A stretch of DNA of 62,907 bases. Origin: Clostridia bacterium (GTDB lineage Bacteria; Bacillota; Clostridia; Oscillospirales; Acutalibacteraceae). The position numbers were made by a program, and so were the translations under genes. Under the pieces are notes generated by a model that saw nothing but the letters and a program-made list of their open reading frames with translations, did no database searches and had not been told where the DNA came from. Positions 15,918 through 25,509 of this stretch are shown piece after piece. The stretch's first letter is position 1. The number at the start of each line of letters is the position of its first letter. The DNA lies in the NCBI GenBank assembly GCA_017436285.1, contig JAFSDL010000018.1, forward strand, positions 1 through 62,907, read 5' to 3'.

Positions 15918-17269
15918 TTGAGCGTAGCATTGTAATCAGATATTCCGTAGTTACCTGCGGAATGCTTAAGCATTTCATAAAAATCAAGTTCTTCCCCTTG
16001 AGCTCCGTGAAGCTTTTTGTTAAGGATTTTAAGTACAGGGTTAAGTCTTTTAAGCACTTTAAGGAATGTTTTTCCGAAAGGAGTATCTTCTGTATAAGGC
16101 TGGTCACCACAGAACATATTTCTTACAATGCCCACAAGATAATCAAAAAATCTGTCATTCTTAACATCGGGATGGGCTTTAACAAGGAAAAGGCTTGCAA
16201 TTTTTCCAACAGACCAGGTGCAAAGGATTTTGCCGATAAATTTCACCGGCTTATAAAGTGCGGTTTTATTACCGATTCCGAATTTATGTAAAACCTTTTC
16301 GGGATTATCCTTCATTCCGCCAATCAGCGTTACAAGCATTCTGTCAAACTGGTCCTGAAGATATTGCTCCCCTGTTTTACCACCCTTTTCCCACTCAAAC
16401 TCGGGAACGGGAATACTTTTTATTTCAACTGTGTTTTCATCCTTTATTGTAACAAGGCGCATAAATGCGGGGCAACCGATAAGCGAGCCTGTGCAGACAT
16501 CATAGAATTTATTGCCTTTTTCGGTTTCAATAACATTTATGCTTTGATTATGCATATGCCCTGTAAAGATAAGATGAACACCATTATCTGCAAGAGCCTC
16601 AATAAGCTTCTTGCTTTCTTTTTGACGGGCATCGGGAATAAGAGCAAGTATGGGTTGCCCGGGAAGAACGGGATAATGCTCCATTGCAATCATCATTTTG
16701 CCGTCTGCCTTTGCTTTTTGGGCTTGCTCTTTAATCCAACTTAAAAACTCGTCATCATAAGCCTTGTTTTTACCCTCGGCAGTATCATTACATAAAACCA
16801 AAAGGCGAACATCCTCGGAAAGCTCTGCCACATAAGAAAGATGCTCCTTATTGAAAGCAATTGCATCATTGTAACCGAATTCCCCATAGTATGTTAAAAG
16901 GTCAGAAAATTCTATGCCTTCGGCACCTTCTCTTTCGCCACCGTTATATTGAAAAGGATTTTTTTCAATATCGTGACCTGCAGTAACAACAAAAATTTTC
17001 TTGCCACTTTCTTTTAACGCCTTAAGCTCCTTTGAATATTCAATGTGGCTTTCCTTTTCGCCATTAAAGGAAAGGTCGCCTGCTATAAGAATTATATCTG
17101 ATTCGGTACTGTTTTTCAGGTACTCATTTGCGGCTTTATTTATGGCAGCAGTTTCTGCATAGCATTTCTGCTCATAGTCCATAAATGCTTCGTAGCCTGA
17201 GCCGAAAGCACCTAATTTTTCACTAAAATAGTGGGGGTCGGTAATGACAAATAGTTTTAGTTCTTTCAT
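15893..17269 (-). CDS. Calcineurin-like metallophosphoesterase
   Basis: 458 residues, cytoplasmic (no signal peptide). The five metal-binding blocks are present: FVITDPHYF, LIAGDLSFNGE, VVTAGHDI (Asn of GNH replaced by Ala-Gly), MIAMEHYPVLPG and FTGHMHNQ. The remaining 200 C-terminal residues are Lys-rich and unassigned. The C-terminal VRNEE is encoded by an intergenic heptad repeat, which suggests that the original stop was lost or moved. GAGGTGG precedes the ATG. The substrate (phosphoester or cyclic nucleotide type) is not predictable. Confidence 0.88.
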   Translation of the reverse strand: MKELKLFVITDPHYFSEKLGAFGSGYEAFMDYEQKCYAETAAINKAANEYLKNSTESDIILIAGDLSFNGEKESHIEYSKELKALKESGKKIFVVTAGHDIEKNPFQYNGGEREGAEGIEFSDLLTYYGEFGYNDAIAFNKEHLSYVAELSEDVRLLVLCNDTAEGKNKAYDDEFLSWIKEQAQKAKADGKMMIAMEHYPVLPGQPILALIPDARQKESKKLIEALADNGVHLIFTGHMHNQSINVIETEKGNKFYDVCTGSLIGCPAFMRLVTIKDENTVEIKSIPVPEFEWEKGGKTGEQYLQDQFDRMLVTLIGGMKDNPEKVLHKFGIGNKTALYKPVKFIGKILCTWSVGKIASLFLVKAHPDVKNDRFFDYLVGIVRNMFCGDQPYTEDTPFGKTFLKVLKRLNPVLKILNKKLHGAQGEELDFYEMLKHSAGNYGISDYNATLKLGVRNEE

Positions 17270-17290
17270 TATTCCACCTCTTATAAAGTC

Positions 17291-17342
17291 GCCGGTTGCC
17301 AGTCGCCAGTCAGCGATTAGCAGATAGCAATTAGCAAATAGT
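17291..17342 (+). repeat. Degenerate 7-nt-period repeat
   Basis: GCCGGTT, GCCAGTC, GCCAGTC, AGCGATT, AGCAGAT, AGCAATT, AGCAAAT, ending at the helD stop codon (17343). It fills nearly the whole gap between helD and the phosphoesterase start. Confidence 0.72.
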
Positions 17343-19448
17343 TTAATTCACAGCGAATACAATGAGCTTGTGCAGTGCTCTTGTTGATGCCATATAGAGA
17401 TATTTTTTGTTTTCTTCTCCTCTGAAAGCACCATCCTTGCTATAAACAATTACATTATCAAATTCAAGACCCTTTGTAAGAGCAAGGGGCATAACAATGG
17501 GATTATGGGAAAGCTCGAAGGATTTATTATCGCAGATTCTGAGACCGTCAATTTCTGCCTTGAGCTGGTTATAAACCTCTATTGCTTCATTGAGGTTTCG
17601 GGTAATAATACAGGTTGACGGACTATTCTGTGCCATTTCCTTAACTGCATTTTTAAATTCATCGATATTGCCGCCGATTTCCTTAACCTCTTCACCTGAA
17701 CGCTCAAAGATTTCATATCTTTTTTCTTCGGGAAGAAGCTTCAAGGCATAGGAATTGATTTCCTTTGTTGAACGGTAGCTTTTATTAAGAGTGAGAATTT
17801 TTGCATTATAAATTTCTGCAAGCTCTTCCTTGCTTGTGGTGTTGAGCTGGGAAATAATTGCCTGATTTGTATCACCAAGAAGTGTTACTCTTGCTCTCGG
17901 GAACATTTTTAAAATAAGCTTGTGCTGAATATATGAAAGGTCCTGCGCCTCGTCAATAAGAATATGCTTAACACCTGAAAGAACTGCAGACATACCCAAA
18001 ACGGATTTTACATAAACAACACCTAAAGCATCCTCAAATTCAAGGTAGCCCTTATCGAGAGAAGCCTTTGTATTGAGAAGCTCGGGACAATTTATTTCCT
18101 CTGCATATTTTTCCAAAAGCCTGAAATAAACTGCTATGGGGTCAACAAGAATTGCAGCTTTAATCATTTCTGTTGCATTCTGCTTAACATCCCTGCGTTT
18201 TGCTCTGAAAAGCTTTGCAGTATCCTCATCAATTTCCGAATCCGCATCAATATGAAGATAAATCTCTTCTCTGTGGTTGATAAAATATTCATCAACCACA
18301 CCCTGAATATATGCCGCAAGGCGCTCCCCTCTTGATTTTTGAGAATTTTCGGTATCGCTTAAAAATCTTTCCAAAAGAGCCTCTTTTGAGAATATAACAT
18401 CACCATAAAGAGTTATATCGCTGAATTCAGGCTCGCAAATATCTGTATCTGCTTCAAGAAAATCAACAAAAGCCCTGCTTAATTTAACTCCTGCACTTTT
18501 ACTGCGAATTGAATCACCGTTTATAATGCTCTCTGCAAGAGAATAATAGTCCCTTACCTGAACAGTGGGAATTTCCGCCGCAAAAATATTATAAAATGAT
18601 GAATAATTAATGGGCATTTCACCAAGCTCGGGAATAATATCTGCAACATAGCTTGAAAAAATATCGTTGTTAGAGAACATTATAATTTCTGCAGATGAAA
18701 GCTCTGTTCTGTTCTGATAAAGAAGATATGCAAGCCTGTGGAAGCCAACAGAGGTTTTACCGCTGCCTGCAGGGCCGATAACCAAAAGGTTTTCGTTATC
18801 TGTGTAACGGATAACCTTGTTCTGCTCTCTCTGAATACTGTTTACAATAACCTTAAGATGCTTGCTTGACGAGGATGAAAGCACATCTCTCAGAATATCG
18901 TCATCAATTTTAAGGTCGCTGTCAACATAATATTTTAATTTGCCTTTTTCAAACTTGAACTGCCTTTTCAGAAGCAAGTCACCACGAATTTCTCCCGAGG
19001 GTGCCTTGAAAAATGCCTTATCCTCAAAATCCTCATAGAAAAGTGAGGCAATTGGTGCTCGCCAGTCACACACAAGCATTTCAAAGGTATCGTGCTTCTG
19101 GAGTGTTCTTAAGCCGATATATATTGTTTTTTCCTTTCGGGCGTTATCTCCCTTAAAATCCACCCTTGCAAAATAGGGCGCATTACGAAGCTTTTTAAAG
19201 AAATAAATATCTCTTGCAGCCTCTTCGGAATAAAGAAACTGCTTCTCCATTTCGTGATGGATTTCAGTAAGCTCCATACCCGAATACATACCGCCATTGG
19301 GGTTATCCATATTAAAATCCTCACCCATAACCTTAACATTGGCCTTGTATTCTTCAATAAGCTCACCTAAACGGACAATTTCGTTATCCAAAAACTCCTG
19401 AACATATTGAGCATTCTGTTCTTCGATTTTCATATCCTTACCGAGCAA
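17343..19448 (-). CDS. helD: HelD-type RNA polymerase-recycling ATPase (UvrD/Rep-like superfamily 1)
   Basis: 701 residues. In Gram-positives HelD inserts into RNA polymerase and removes nucleic acid. Features: an N-terminal coiled arm, CDWRAPIASLFYE (a HelD-family block), Walker A GPAGSGKTSVGFHRLAYL, Walker B LIDEAQDLSYIQ, LLGDTNQAI and NKSYRSTKEI (motifs III-IV), and VMPLALTKGLEFDNVIV plus YMASTRALHKL (motifs V-VI). The start is TTG 19446-19448 because GGAGG lies 7 nt upstream of it; the ATG five codons later has no site at a good distance. Own promoter at 19485-19513. Confidence 0.9.
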   Translation of the reverse strand: MLGKDMKIEEQNAQYVQEFLDNEIVRLGELIEEYKANVKVMGEDFNMDNPNGGMYSGMELTEIHHEMEKQFLYSEEAARDIYFFKKLRNAPYFARVDFKGDNARKEKTIYIGLRTLQKHDTFEMLVCDWRAPIASLFYEDFEDKAFFKAPSGEIRGDLLLKRQFKFEKGKLKYYVDSDLKIDDDILRDVLSSSSSKHLKVIVNSIQREQNKVIRYTDNENLLVIGPAGSGKTSVGFHRLAYLLYQNRTELSSAEIIMFSNNDIFSSYVADIIPELGEMPINYSSFYNIFAAEIPTVQVRDYYSLAESIINGDSIRSKSAGVKLSRAFVDFLEADTDICEPEFSDITLYGDVIFSKEALLERFLSDTENSQKSRGERLAAYIQGVVDEYFINHREEIYLHIDADSEIDEDTAKLFRAKRRDVKQNATEMIKAAILVDPIAVYFRLLEKYAEEINCPELLNTKASLDKGYLEFEDALGVVYVKSVLGMSAVLSGVKHILIDEAQDLSYIQHKLILKMFPRARVTLLGDTNQAIISQLNTTSKEELAEIYNAKILTLNKSYRSTKEINSYALKLLPEEKRYEIFERSGEEVKEIGGNIDEFKNAVKEMAQNSPSTCIITRNLNEAIEVYNQLKAEIDGLRICDNKSFELSHNPIVMPLALTKGLEFDNVIVYSKDGAFRGEENKKYLYMASTRALHKLIVFAVN

Positions 19449-19484
19449 AATACTACCTCCAAAATATAGTCTCTGTAAAAGTTA

Positions 19485-19513
19485 ATCATACTATATTTCT
19501 CTTCTATATGCAA
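19485..19513 (-). promoter_or_regulatory. Predicted promoter of helD
   Basis: Minus strand -35 TTGCAT (19508-19513), 17-nt spacer, -10 TATGAT (19485-19490), about 37 nt upstream of the TTG start. Confidence 0.6.
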
Positions 19514-19581
19514 GTATTGTAATTTTCAGTATTTTGTGTTATAATTGGTTATAGAGAAAAGTTGATATTCCAAGAAAATTT

Positions 19582-19623
19582 TTCACCCCATAAAAAAGTT
19601 CAAAAACTTTTTTATGAGGTGAA
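19582..19623 (-). terminator. Long hairpin terminator downstream of the lipid kinase gene
   Basis: TTCACC..CATAAAAAAGTT and AACTTTTTTATGAGGTGAA (19582-19600 and 19605-19623) form a long stem with a CAAA loop; on the minus strand it is followed by A/T-rich sequence with a short T run. Confidence 0.75.
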
Positions 19624-19629
19624 TTTGTT

Positions 19630-20565
19630 TTATACGTTATTATTTTTTACTCTCTCCATAAAATCGGAACAAGCAGGAACAACAAACTTGATACCCTTTT
19701 CAACAATTTCGAATGTACATTCTGTTACATAGTCTGTTTCGCCATCAACATTCATTGCTGCAGGCTTTTCACTTGTAATGTGAATCTTTTTACCTCTTTT
19801 GAAAATTGTTCTGTCCCAACCAAGATGCTGACCCTTTTTATAGGGGTCAATAAGAGTGAGAAGCTTAATTCTCAGGCAGTCCTTCTTAACAATAATGAAG
19901 TCGAGAAGACCGTCATAGGTAAGAGCCTTAGGAGCAGCCATATAACCGCCACCATACCAACGGGAGTTACCTGCAACGCAGAAAAGCACGTCGCTTGTAA
20001 AAGGCTCTTCATCATCAATCTGAATTGTAAATCTGCTCTTCATTCTGCCGATAAAGCAATAAAGAAGGGCTGCAGTATATGCCGCCTCACCTGAAAGAAG
20101 AGGAAGCTTCTTGAAATCCGCCTGCTTTGCACAAACCTCTGCATCAACACCCATTGAGCACTGATTGATTGCATACTGGTCACCACATTTGATAAGGTCG
20201 AAATCCATTACCGTACCATTAACGTGGTCGGCAACATTTCTTAAATCCTTTTTATCGCCGAAAATACGGATAAAGTCGTTACCGCTTCCCAAGGGGAATG
20301 CCGCAACCTCTGCATTTTCGTGACAAGCACAGGCATTAACTACCTCATAGAGAGTACCGTCGCCACCACAGGCATAAACGCGGATATGCTCGCCCTTTTC
20401 AACCTCTTTTTTTGCGTATTCATAACCATCGCGAGGCGCGGTTGTAACATGAATTTCATAATCTGTAATGCCCATTTCTTCCATTGTTTTAACAATACCG
20501 TCAGAGCATCTTTCGTAGGAAATACCTTTTCCGCATACGGGATTAACAATAAATAAATGTTTCAT
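19630..20565 (-). CDS. Diacylglycerol kinase-family lipid kinase (DagK/YegS type)
   Basis: 311 residues. The catalytic-domain signatures are FIVNPVCGKG (N-terminal), YACGGDGTLYEVVNA (the GGDGT phosphate-binding loop) and FPLGSGNDFIRIFGD; the C-terminal beta-sandwich has AAPKALTYDGLLDFIIVKK and MNVDGETDY. The family phosphorylates diacylglycerol or related lipids at the inner membrane face, recycling diacylglycerol from lipoteichoic-acid synthesis. ATG 20565, with GGAGAATAAAAAA upstream. Exact lipid specificity unknown. Confidence 0.92.
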   Translation of the reverse strand: MKHLFIVNPVCGKGISYERCSDGIVKTMEEMGITDYEIHVTTAPRDGYEYAKKEVEKGEHIRVYACGGDGTLYEVVNACACHENAEVAAFPLGSGNDFIRIFGDKKDLRNVADHVNGTVMDFDLIKCGDQYAINQCSMGVDAEVCAKQADFKKLPLLSGEAAYTAALLYCFIGRMKSRFTIQIDDEEPFTSDVLFCVAGNSRWYGGGYMAAPKALTYDGLLDFIIVKKDCLRIKLLTLIDPYKKGQHLGWDRTIFKRGKKIHITSEKPAAMNVDGETDYVTECTFEIVEKGIKFVVPACSDFMERVKNNNV

Positions 20566-20600
20566 TTTTTTATTCTCCTTCAGGGGAATTTTTATATTGT

Positions 20601-21716
20601 TTATTTAAAATACATATGCAATCTGCATTTAATCATACCATTGTAAAGTTTTCTGCTTTTATCCGCTTTTCTTCCGAAGCACTGTTCAAATTCTTCATCG
20701 GGAGTGATTATATAATAACTCCAACCGTGAGCTTTGTCAAACACTCTGCCCATTTCCTTATAAAGCTTCTGAGCCTCCTGCAAATCAAGAAGCCTTTCGC
20801 CATAAGGTGGGTTACAGATAACTGTACCTCTTTCGCTTAATTTTTTGAAATCCCTTAAATCTCGTTTTTCAAAATTAAGCTTTTTACCGATAGGAAGCCT
20901 TGATGCATTTTCAATCGCAATCTTTATTGCCTCTGCATCAATATCTGAGCCATAGCCAACAAAATCGGTGTCAACCTTTTCAAGACTTATTGCCCTTTCC
21001 TTTTCTTCCTTCCAGATATTTTTGGGAAGAATATCAAATCTTTCCGCCGCAAAGTGACGGTTAAGACCGGGCGCAATGTTATGAGCATATAAAGCACCTT
21101 CAATGAGAAGAGTACCGCTACCGCACATTGGGTCATAAAGTGTATGATAATGGCGAAGCTTTGCAAGAGCGCAAATTGATGCCGCAAGAGTTTCCTTTAT
21201 TGGCGCGCCGTTCTGAGAAAGCCTGTAGCCTCTTTTATGAAGACCTGCACCGGTAGTATCAATAAGCATAGTAACATTATCATTCATAATTGAAAACTGA
21301 ATCTGATGAACAGGTCCGCTTTCATTAAACCAGGAAATACCATATTTTGATTTAAGCCTTTCAACAACTGCCTTTTTGATAATTGCCTGACAGTCGCTGA
21401 CACTGAAAAGAGTTGATTTAAGCGAATAGCCCTTTACGGGGAACGCATCGTCCTTGCCAATCCACTCCTCCCAGGGAAGAGCCTTAACCCCTTGGAAAAG
21501 CTCTTCAAAGGTTTTTGCGGTAAATGAGCCCATATTAATCTGAACTCTTTCTGCAAAATGAGAACAGATATTGACTCTCGCAAGCATATTTTCGTCCCCT
21601 GAAAAAAGCACTCTTCCGTTTTCCGCCTGAACATTTTCTGCTCCTAAAAAGCGAAGCTCATCGGCAATTATTCCCTCAACACCTAAAAGGCAGGGTATTA
21701 CAAAATTAATTTTCAT
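20601..21716 (-). CDS. THUMP-domain class I rRNA methyltransferase (RlmL/YpsC-like)
   Basis: 371 residues. The N-terminal THUMP-type RNA-binding domain (about residues 45-155) is followed by LYDPMCGSGTLLIEGALYA (SAM motif I) and VICNPPYGERL (NPPY, typical of N2-guanine methyltransferases). It matches the single-domain YpsC/RlmL N-half group that modifies 23S rRNA guanine. The end of the histidine kinase gene overlaps its start by 11 nt, so it is the last gene of a six-gene leftward operon. The exact nucleotide modified is not deducible here. Confidence 0.9.
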   Translation of the reverse strand: MKINFVIPCLLGVEGIIADELRFLGAENVQAENGRVLFSGDENMLARVNICSHFAERVQINMGSFTAKTFEELFQGVKALPWEEWIGKDDAFPVKGYSLKSTLFSVSDCQAIIKKAVVERLKSKYGISWFNESGPVHQIQFSIMNDNVTMLIDTTGAGLHKRGYRLSQNGAPIKETLAASICALAKLRHYHTLYDPMCGSGTLLIEGALYAHNIAPGLNRHFAAERFDILPKNIWKEEKERAISLEKVDTDFVGYGSDIDAEAIKIAIENASRLPIGKKLNFEKRDLRDFKKLSERGTVICNPPYGERLLDLQEAQKLYKEMGRVFDKAHGWSYYIITPDEEFEQCFGRKADKSRKLYNGMIKCRLHMYFK

Positions 21717-23160
21717 CTGTTTTCCTTTCCGTAGCAGTACATTCAGGCATAGTAAACCAGAAGGTTACGCCGTTTTCTTTATTTTCAAAGCCACAATCAC
21801 AATTATGGTTTTCTGTAATTGATTTTACAATAGCAAGACCGAGACCGAATCTGCCCTCTGCTCTTGAGTGGGCTTTATCGGCACGATAGAAGGATGTGAA
21901 AATTCCTTCCTTATCCACTTCTTCAACACGGCTTCCCGTATTAAAAATATTAATCTTTATTTTATTATCGACTTTTTCGGTTGTAATTTCAATAAGCTTT
22001 TCGCCTCTTGCGTGACTGCAGGCATTAAGAACAATATTTGAAAGCACTGTTGTCATCTGAGCTTTATCTGCAAAGGCAATAAAGTCATTATTTGCTATAA
22101 AACTTGCCTTAACACCTTTTTCTTCAAATATAGGATTCACTGTTTTTAGTAAATCTTCTATGAATGGGTTTACTTCAAACTCTGTCATATCAGGCTTTTT
22201 AACACCTGATGAATACAGCGACTGCTCAAGCATATTAAGAACAAGTGCATTCATTCTGTCAGACTCTCGCATAATAATATCGCAATATTCCGAAGCACCT
22301 TCATCCTCTTCGCCCATATTCATTTTCAAGCCTTCCGCATAGCCCCTGATAATCGCAATGGGTGTTTTCAATTCGTGGGATGCCGCAGAAATGAAATCCG
22401 CTCTCATTTTTTCAATCCGGCGCTCTTTTTCAATATCCTCCATAAGCTGAGCATTCTTTTCACGAAGCTCTGAAAGTGCACTATTCAATGATTCTGAAAC
22501 AACATTTATATTGTCTGCAAGTGCGCCTATTTCATCGCCTCTGTTAATTTCACATTTTGCAGAAAAATCAAGATTTGCAATTTTGTTTGCAACCTCACTC
22601 ATCTGAATGAGTGGCTTTGTGAAATGCTTTGAATATGCAGAAATGAAAACAAGAGCAAGAACAAGCGCAAGAATTGTTATGGTTGTTGTAACACCGGTTG
22701 CAAGATTGGCGTTCTCTTTAATTGGGTCCTTCTGGGCAGTTATTTCAATATGCCATCCGTTTTCAAAATCCTTACCGAAAACGATGTATTGAGTTGTGCT
22801 TCCGTCCTCTGCAACTACATTAAAATAGCTACCATCCTCGTTTTGCTTTCGGCTGATAATATTAATTTTATTTGCGGAAATAAAATTCCCTGAGCCCTCG
22901 TACAAATAGCGGTCCTGAGTGTCATATAAGTCTATGCTTACATTTTCTTTTGTTTCATACTCTGCAAGCATATAGAAATAATCTGCACCTGCATTCTCGG
23001 TGTTTTGCGCCATTGACGCCAAAGTACGTTCAACATTCCAGATATAAACACTTTCAAGAAGCTGAGAATTTGCTATGGAGATACCCACGAGACAAACTGC
23101 AATAATCGCACCAATTTCTAAAAACACCTTAGCACGAATACCCAAACCTTTTCTTTTCAC
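21706..23160 (-). CDS. Membrane sensor histidine kinase
   Basis: 484 residues. Membrane helices at about residues 13-32 and 163-183 enclose a roughly 130-residue extracytoplasmic sensor (a Cache-like size), then HAMP (KHFTKPLIQMSEVANKIANLDF), a coiled coil, HisKA with the phospho-His in SAASHELKTPIAIIRGYAEG, and HATPase_c (NIVLNACSHARG, FYRADKAHSRAEGRFGLGLAIV). It lies 24 nt after its cognate response regulator and overlaps the methyltransferase by 11 nt. The signal is unknown; its operon suggests a link to envelope or amino-sugar metabolism (inference). Confidence 0.94.
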   Translation of the reverse strand: MKRKGLGIRAKVFLEIGAIIAVCLVGISIANSQLLESVYIWNVERTLASMAQNTENAGADYFYMLAEYETKENVSIDLYDTQDRYLYEGSGNFISANKINIISRKQNEDGSYFNVVAEDGSTTQYIVFGKDFENGWHIEITAQKDPIKENANLATGVTTTITILALVLALVFISAYSKHFTKPLIQMSEVANKIANLDFSAKCEINRGDEIGALADNINVVSESLNSALSELREKNAQLMEDIEKERRIEKMRADFISAASHELKTPIAIIRGYAEGLKMNMGEEDEGASEYCDIIMRESDRMNALVLNMLEQSLYSSGVKKPDMTEFEVNPFIEDLLKTVNPIFEEKGVKASFIANNDFIAFADKAQMTTVLSNIVLNACSHARGEKLIEITTEKVDNKIKINIFNTGSRVEEVDKEGIFTSFYRADKAHSRAEGRFGLGLAIVKSITENHNCDCGFENKENGVTFWFTMPECTATERKTDEN

Positions 23161-23184
23161 ATGGCTACCTCCTTTTCTTCTTTT

Positions 23185-23871
23185 TTATTTATCATTAAGC
23201 TTATAGCCTGTTCCGTAAACAGTAATAATATATTTTATACCCCAATCACCTAATTTGGTGCGAAGGCGGGCAACATGGGAATCCACTGTTCTTGTATCGC
23301 CCGTATAATCCATACCCCAAAGCTCATCCAGAAGAGCATCTCTTGTATAAACTCTTCCGGGAGCATTACAAAGCTTTGTGAGAATTTTGAATTCTTTAAG
23401 AGTTAATTCTATTTTTTCACCATCAATAGTTACCTCGTAGGAAGATGGTCTGATAGTAAGATTTTCAATAGTTATATCATCGGTATTTTTATCTTTTCTT
23501 TTTAGGTTGGTTCCTCTTTTCAGAAGAGTTTCAACTCTTCTTGAAAGAACTGCCAATGAAAATGGCTTTGTTACATAATCATCTGCCCCTGATTCAAAGC
23601 CCATTATCTGATCAAAATCCTGAGAGCGAGCAGAAACAAGTATTACGGGTAAATCGCTTTTTTCACGAATTTTGCGACAAACCTCCCAACCATCAATTTC
23701 AGGCATCATTATATCAAGAAGTGCCAGCTCCAAATCCTTGTTAGCTTCAAAAAGGCGCAAGGCTATTTCACCATTTTCCGCTTCCAGAACCTGGTGACCC
23801 TCTTTTTTCAGGCAATCGCCTATGAGCTTTCTTATAAGCTGTTCATCATCTGCAATTAAAATCTTTGCCAT
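23185..23871 (-). CDS. OmpR/PhoB-family response regulator
   Basis: 228 residues. The receiver domain shows the acidic pocket ILIADDEQ, the phospho-acceptor Asp in LALLDIMMPEIDG, the Thr/Ser in VILVSARS and Lys in DDYVTKPFS. The winged-helix C-terminal domain has IELTLKEFKILTKL, RVYTRDALLDELWG, RTVDSHVARLRTKLG and YGTGYKL. Partner of the histidine kinase 24 nt downstream and preceded 15 nt upstream by the ferredoxin-like gene, in one operon. Confidence 0.95.
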   Translation of the reverse strand: MAKILIADDEQLIRKLIGDCLKKEGHQVLEAENGEIALRLFEANKDLELALLDIMMPEIDGWEVCRKIREKSDLPVILVSARSQDFDQIMGFESGADDYVTKPFSLAVLSRRVETLLKRGTNLKRKDKNTDDITIENLTIRPSSYEVTIDGEKIELTLKEFKILTKLCNAPGRVYTRDALLDELWGMDYTGDTRTVDSHVARLRTKLGDWGIKYIITVYGTGYKLNDK

Positions 23872-23886
23872 AGCTTTTCACCACGC

Positions 23887-24546
23887 TTATTTCTTACAAG
23901 CAGGACACACCTGCATACATATTCCGCAGACTGCACCTCTGCCGATTTTCTGATACGCTGTTTTCATATATTCACTACAAACTGACGGACTGAACATTTC
24001 CTCACGCTTTATGCCGTCATAGTAGCTGACACCAAGAATTGCGCCACTGGGACAAGCCTTAACACATTTATCGCAATTAATACACGGATTTTCCTTTAAG
24101 ATTCCGTCACCTTGTAGCTTACAATCTGTAAAAAGTGTTCCTAAACGAACTCTTGCACCATATTTCTTATGTAAAAACAAATCATTTTTACCAATATTGC
24201 CAAGTCCTGCCTTGTGGGCGGCTTCTTTATGAGAATATCTGCCGTTAAAGGGTGTGGCAGGCATACTCTGTGATGCGGCAACAGTTATATATTTATAGCC
24301 CTTGCTTTGCAAAAACAAGCCCGCTTCCAAAAGGCACCTGTCAATAAATGCATTCACTGTTCTGTAATGGTTAAAGTATGTGGGCGTTGGCGCACCATCG
24401 ATTTCATCAATAATAGCATCGGAAAGCTTTACAACAATACTGACCGCATATTTCAATTCACCGGTATCGGCATTGTCAATTTCTGCAAAGCCAACATCGG
24501 TTACACCTTTATTAAGTAAAAATTCCTTAAGCTCCTGTTCAAGCAT
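23887..24546 (-). CDS. Double-[4Fe-4S] cluster protein, epoxyqueuosine reductase-like
   Basis: 219 residues. Two cluster motifs, CINCDKCVKACP (about residues 159-170) and CGICMQVCPACKK at the C-terminus, plus a QueG-like core (AASQSMPATPF, SHKEAAHKAGLGNIGKNDLFLHKKYGARVRLGTLFTD). It is far shorter than true QueG (about 380 residues) and lacks its C-terminal HEAT-like part, so queuosine synthesis is not implied. Overlaps the upstream oxidoreductase by 8 nt. Electron partner and substrate unknown. Confidence 0.82.
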   Translation of the reverse strand: MLEQELKEFLLNKGVTDVGFAEIDNADTGELKYAVSIVVKLSDAIIDEIDGAPTPTYFNHYRTVNAFIDRCLLEAGLFLQSKGYKYITVAASQSMPATPFNGRYSHKEAAHKAGLGNIGKNDLFLHKKYGARVRLGTLFTDCKLQGDGILKENPCINCDKCVKACPSGAILGVSYYDGIKREEMFSPSVCSEYMKTAYQKIGRGAVCGICMQVCPACKK

Positions 24547-25507
24547 TTTCTACCCTCATCTTTTCCATACATAAAAGAGCCTTTTCATTCATCAACTGAC
24601 ATTCCTTGAGAAAATTGTCAGTTTCTTTCGGGTTCAGAATAAAATTCAATGCACTTTTAGCCTCGTTACCCATAAGATATTTTTTATCTGTTTCGCCATT
24701 TAAAAGGGTTTCTTCCCCGTTGTTGTTATAGAACCTTATGTTATCAAGCTTTGATATGCTTTCAACTGTAACCGTGCCCTCATCCCCCATAAACTGCGAG
24801 GCAGAGCGACTTTGACCTACCTTTGAATAAGTAATTGTAACAAGCTTATCCTTGTATTCAAAAGCTGCACTACCGCTACCGTCTGCACCTGTTTCAAGAA
24901 AATGCTGTGATGGAATAATGCTTTCGGGCATACCGAATAAATCAATCACAGGGTAAACACAGTAAATACCCAAATCGTTAAGTGCGCCCGTTTTCATTTC
25001 GGGGTTAAAAATATTGGGCAATTCACCATTTTTAAGCGCCTGATATTTTGAAGAAAGCTGAGAAAAATCTATGGTTGCGCTTCTGATATTACCGACTTTG
25101 CCTACTGCATCCTTTAAAACCTGTCTTAAGGGCGTATGCATATACATTATCGCTTCAAAATACACAAGATTTTTTTCTTCTGCAAGATTACAAAGCTCTT
25201 TGAATTCTTCTGCGGTAATTGTAATTGGTTTTTCACAGATTACGTGCTTACCATTCATAAGAAGAGCCTTGCATTGCTCATAGTGGCACACATTAGGGCT
25301 TGCAACATATACTAAATCCGTATCAGAAGAAGCAAGAGCATTAAAATCCGTAAAAACTCTTTTTGCCCCTGTTTCCTTTGCAAATGCACTGCCCTTTTCA
25401 AAGGAGCGGGAATAAACTCCATCAAGGCACAAATCCTCACAAAGATTTGCGCCCTCAATAAAGGATTTTGTAATCCAGGAGGTGCCGATAACTGAATATT
25501 TAATCAT
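24539..25507 (-). CDS. Gfo/Idh/MocA family oxidoreductase
   Basis: 322 residues. The Rossmann domain starts YSVIGTSWITKSFIEG with the EKP signature CEKPITITAEE; the C-terminal domain has the GALNDLGIYCVYPVIDLFG motif of the dihydrodiol dehydrogenase-like/YvaA subgroup. It begins 2 nt after the GH20 stop and overlaps the ferredoxin-like gene by 8 nt, so it is tightly coupled to the hexosaminidase. A role in modifying the released sugar is an inference. It is clearly different from the Cys-rich paralogue at 3944-5227. Confidence 0.9.
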   Translation of the reverse strand: MIKYSVIGTSWITKSFIEGANLCEDLCLDGVYSRSFEKGSAFAKETGAKRVFTDFNALASSDTDLVYVASPNVCHYEQCKALLMNGKHVICEKPITITAEEFKELCNLAEEKNLVYFEAIMYMHTPLRQVLKDAVGKVGNIRSATIDFSQLSSKYQALKNGELPNIFNPEMKTGALNDLGIYCVYPVIDLFGMPESIIPSQHFLETGADGSGSAAFEYKDKLVTITYSKVGQSRSASQFMGDEGTVTVESISKLDNIRFYNNNGEETLLNGETDKKYLMGNEAKSALNFILNPKETDNFLKECQLMNEKALLCMEKMRVENA

Positions 25508-25509
25508 AA

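Noticed and set aside
23887-24546. Epoxyqueuosine reductase QueG
   Set aside because: Only 219 residues and no C-terminal repeat region; the cluster motifs alone do not support tRNA modification.
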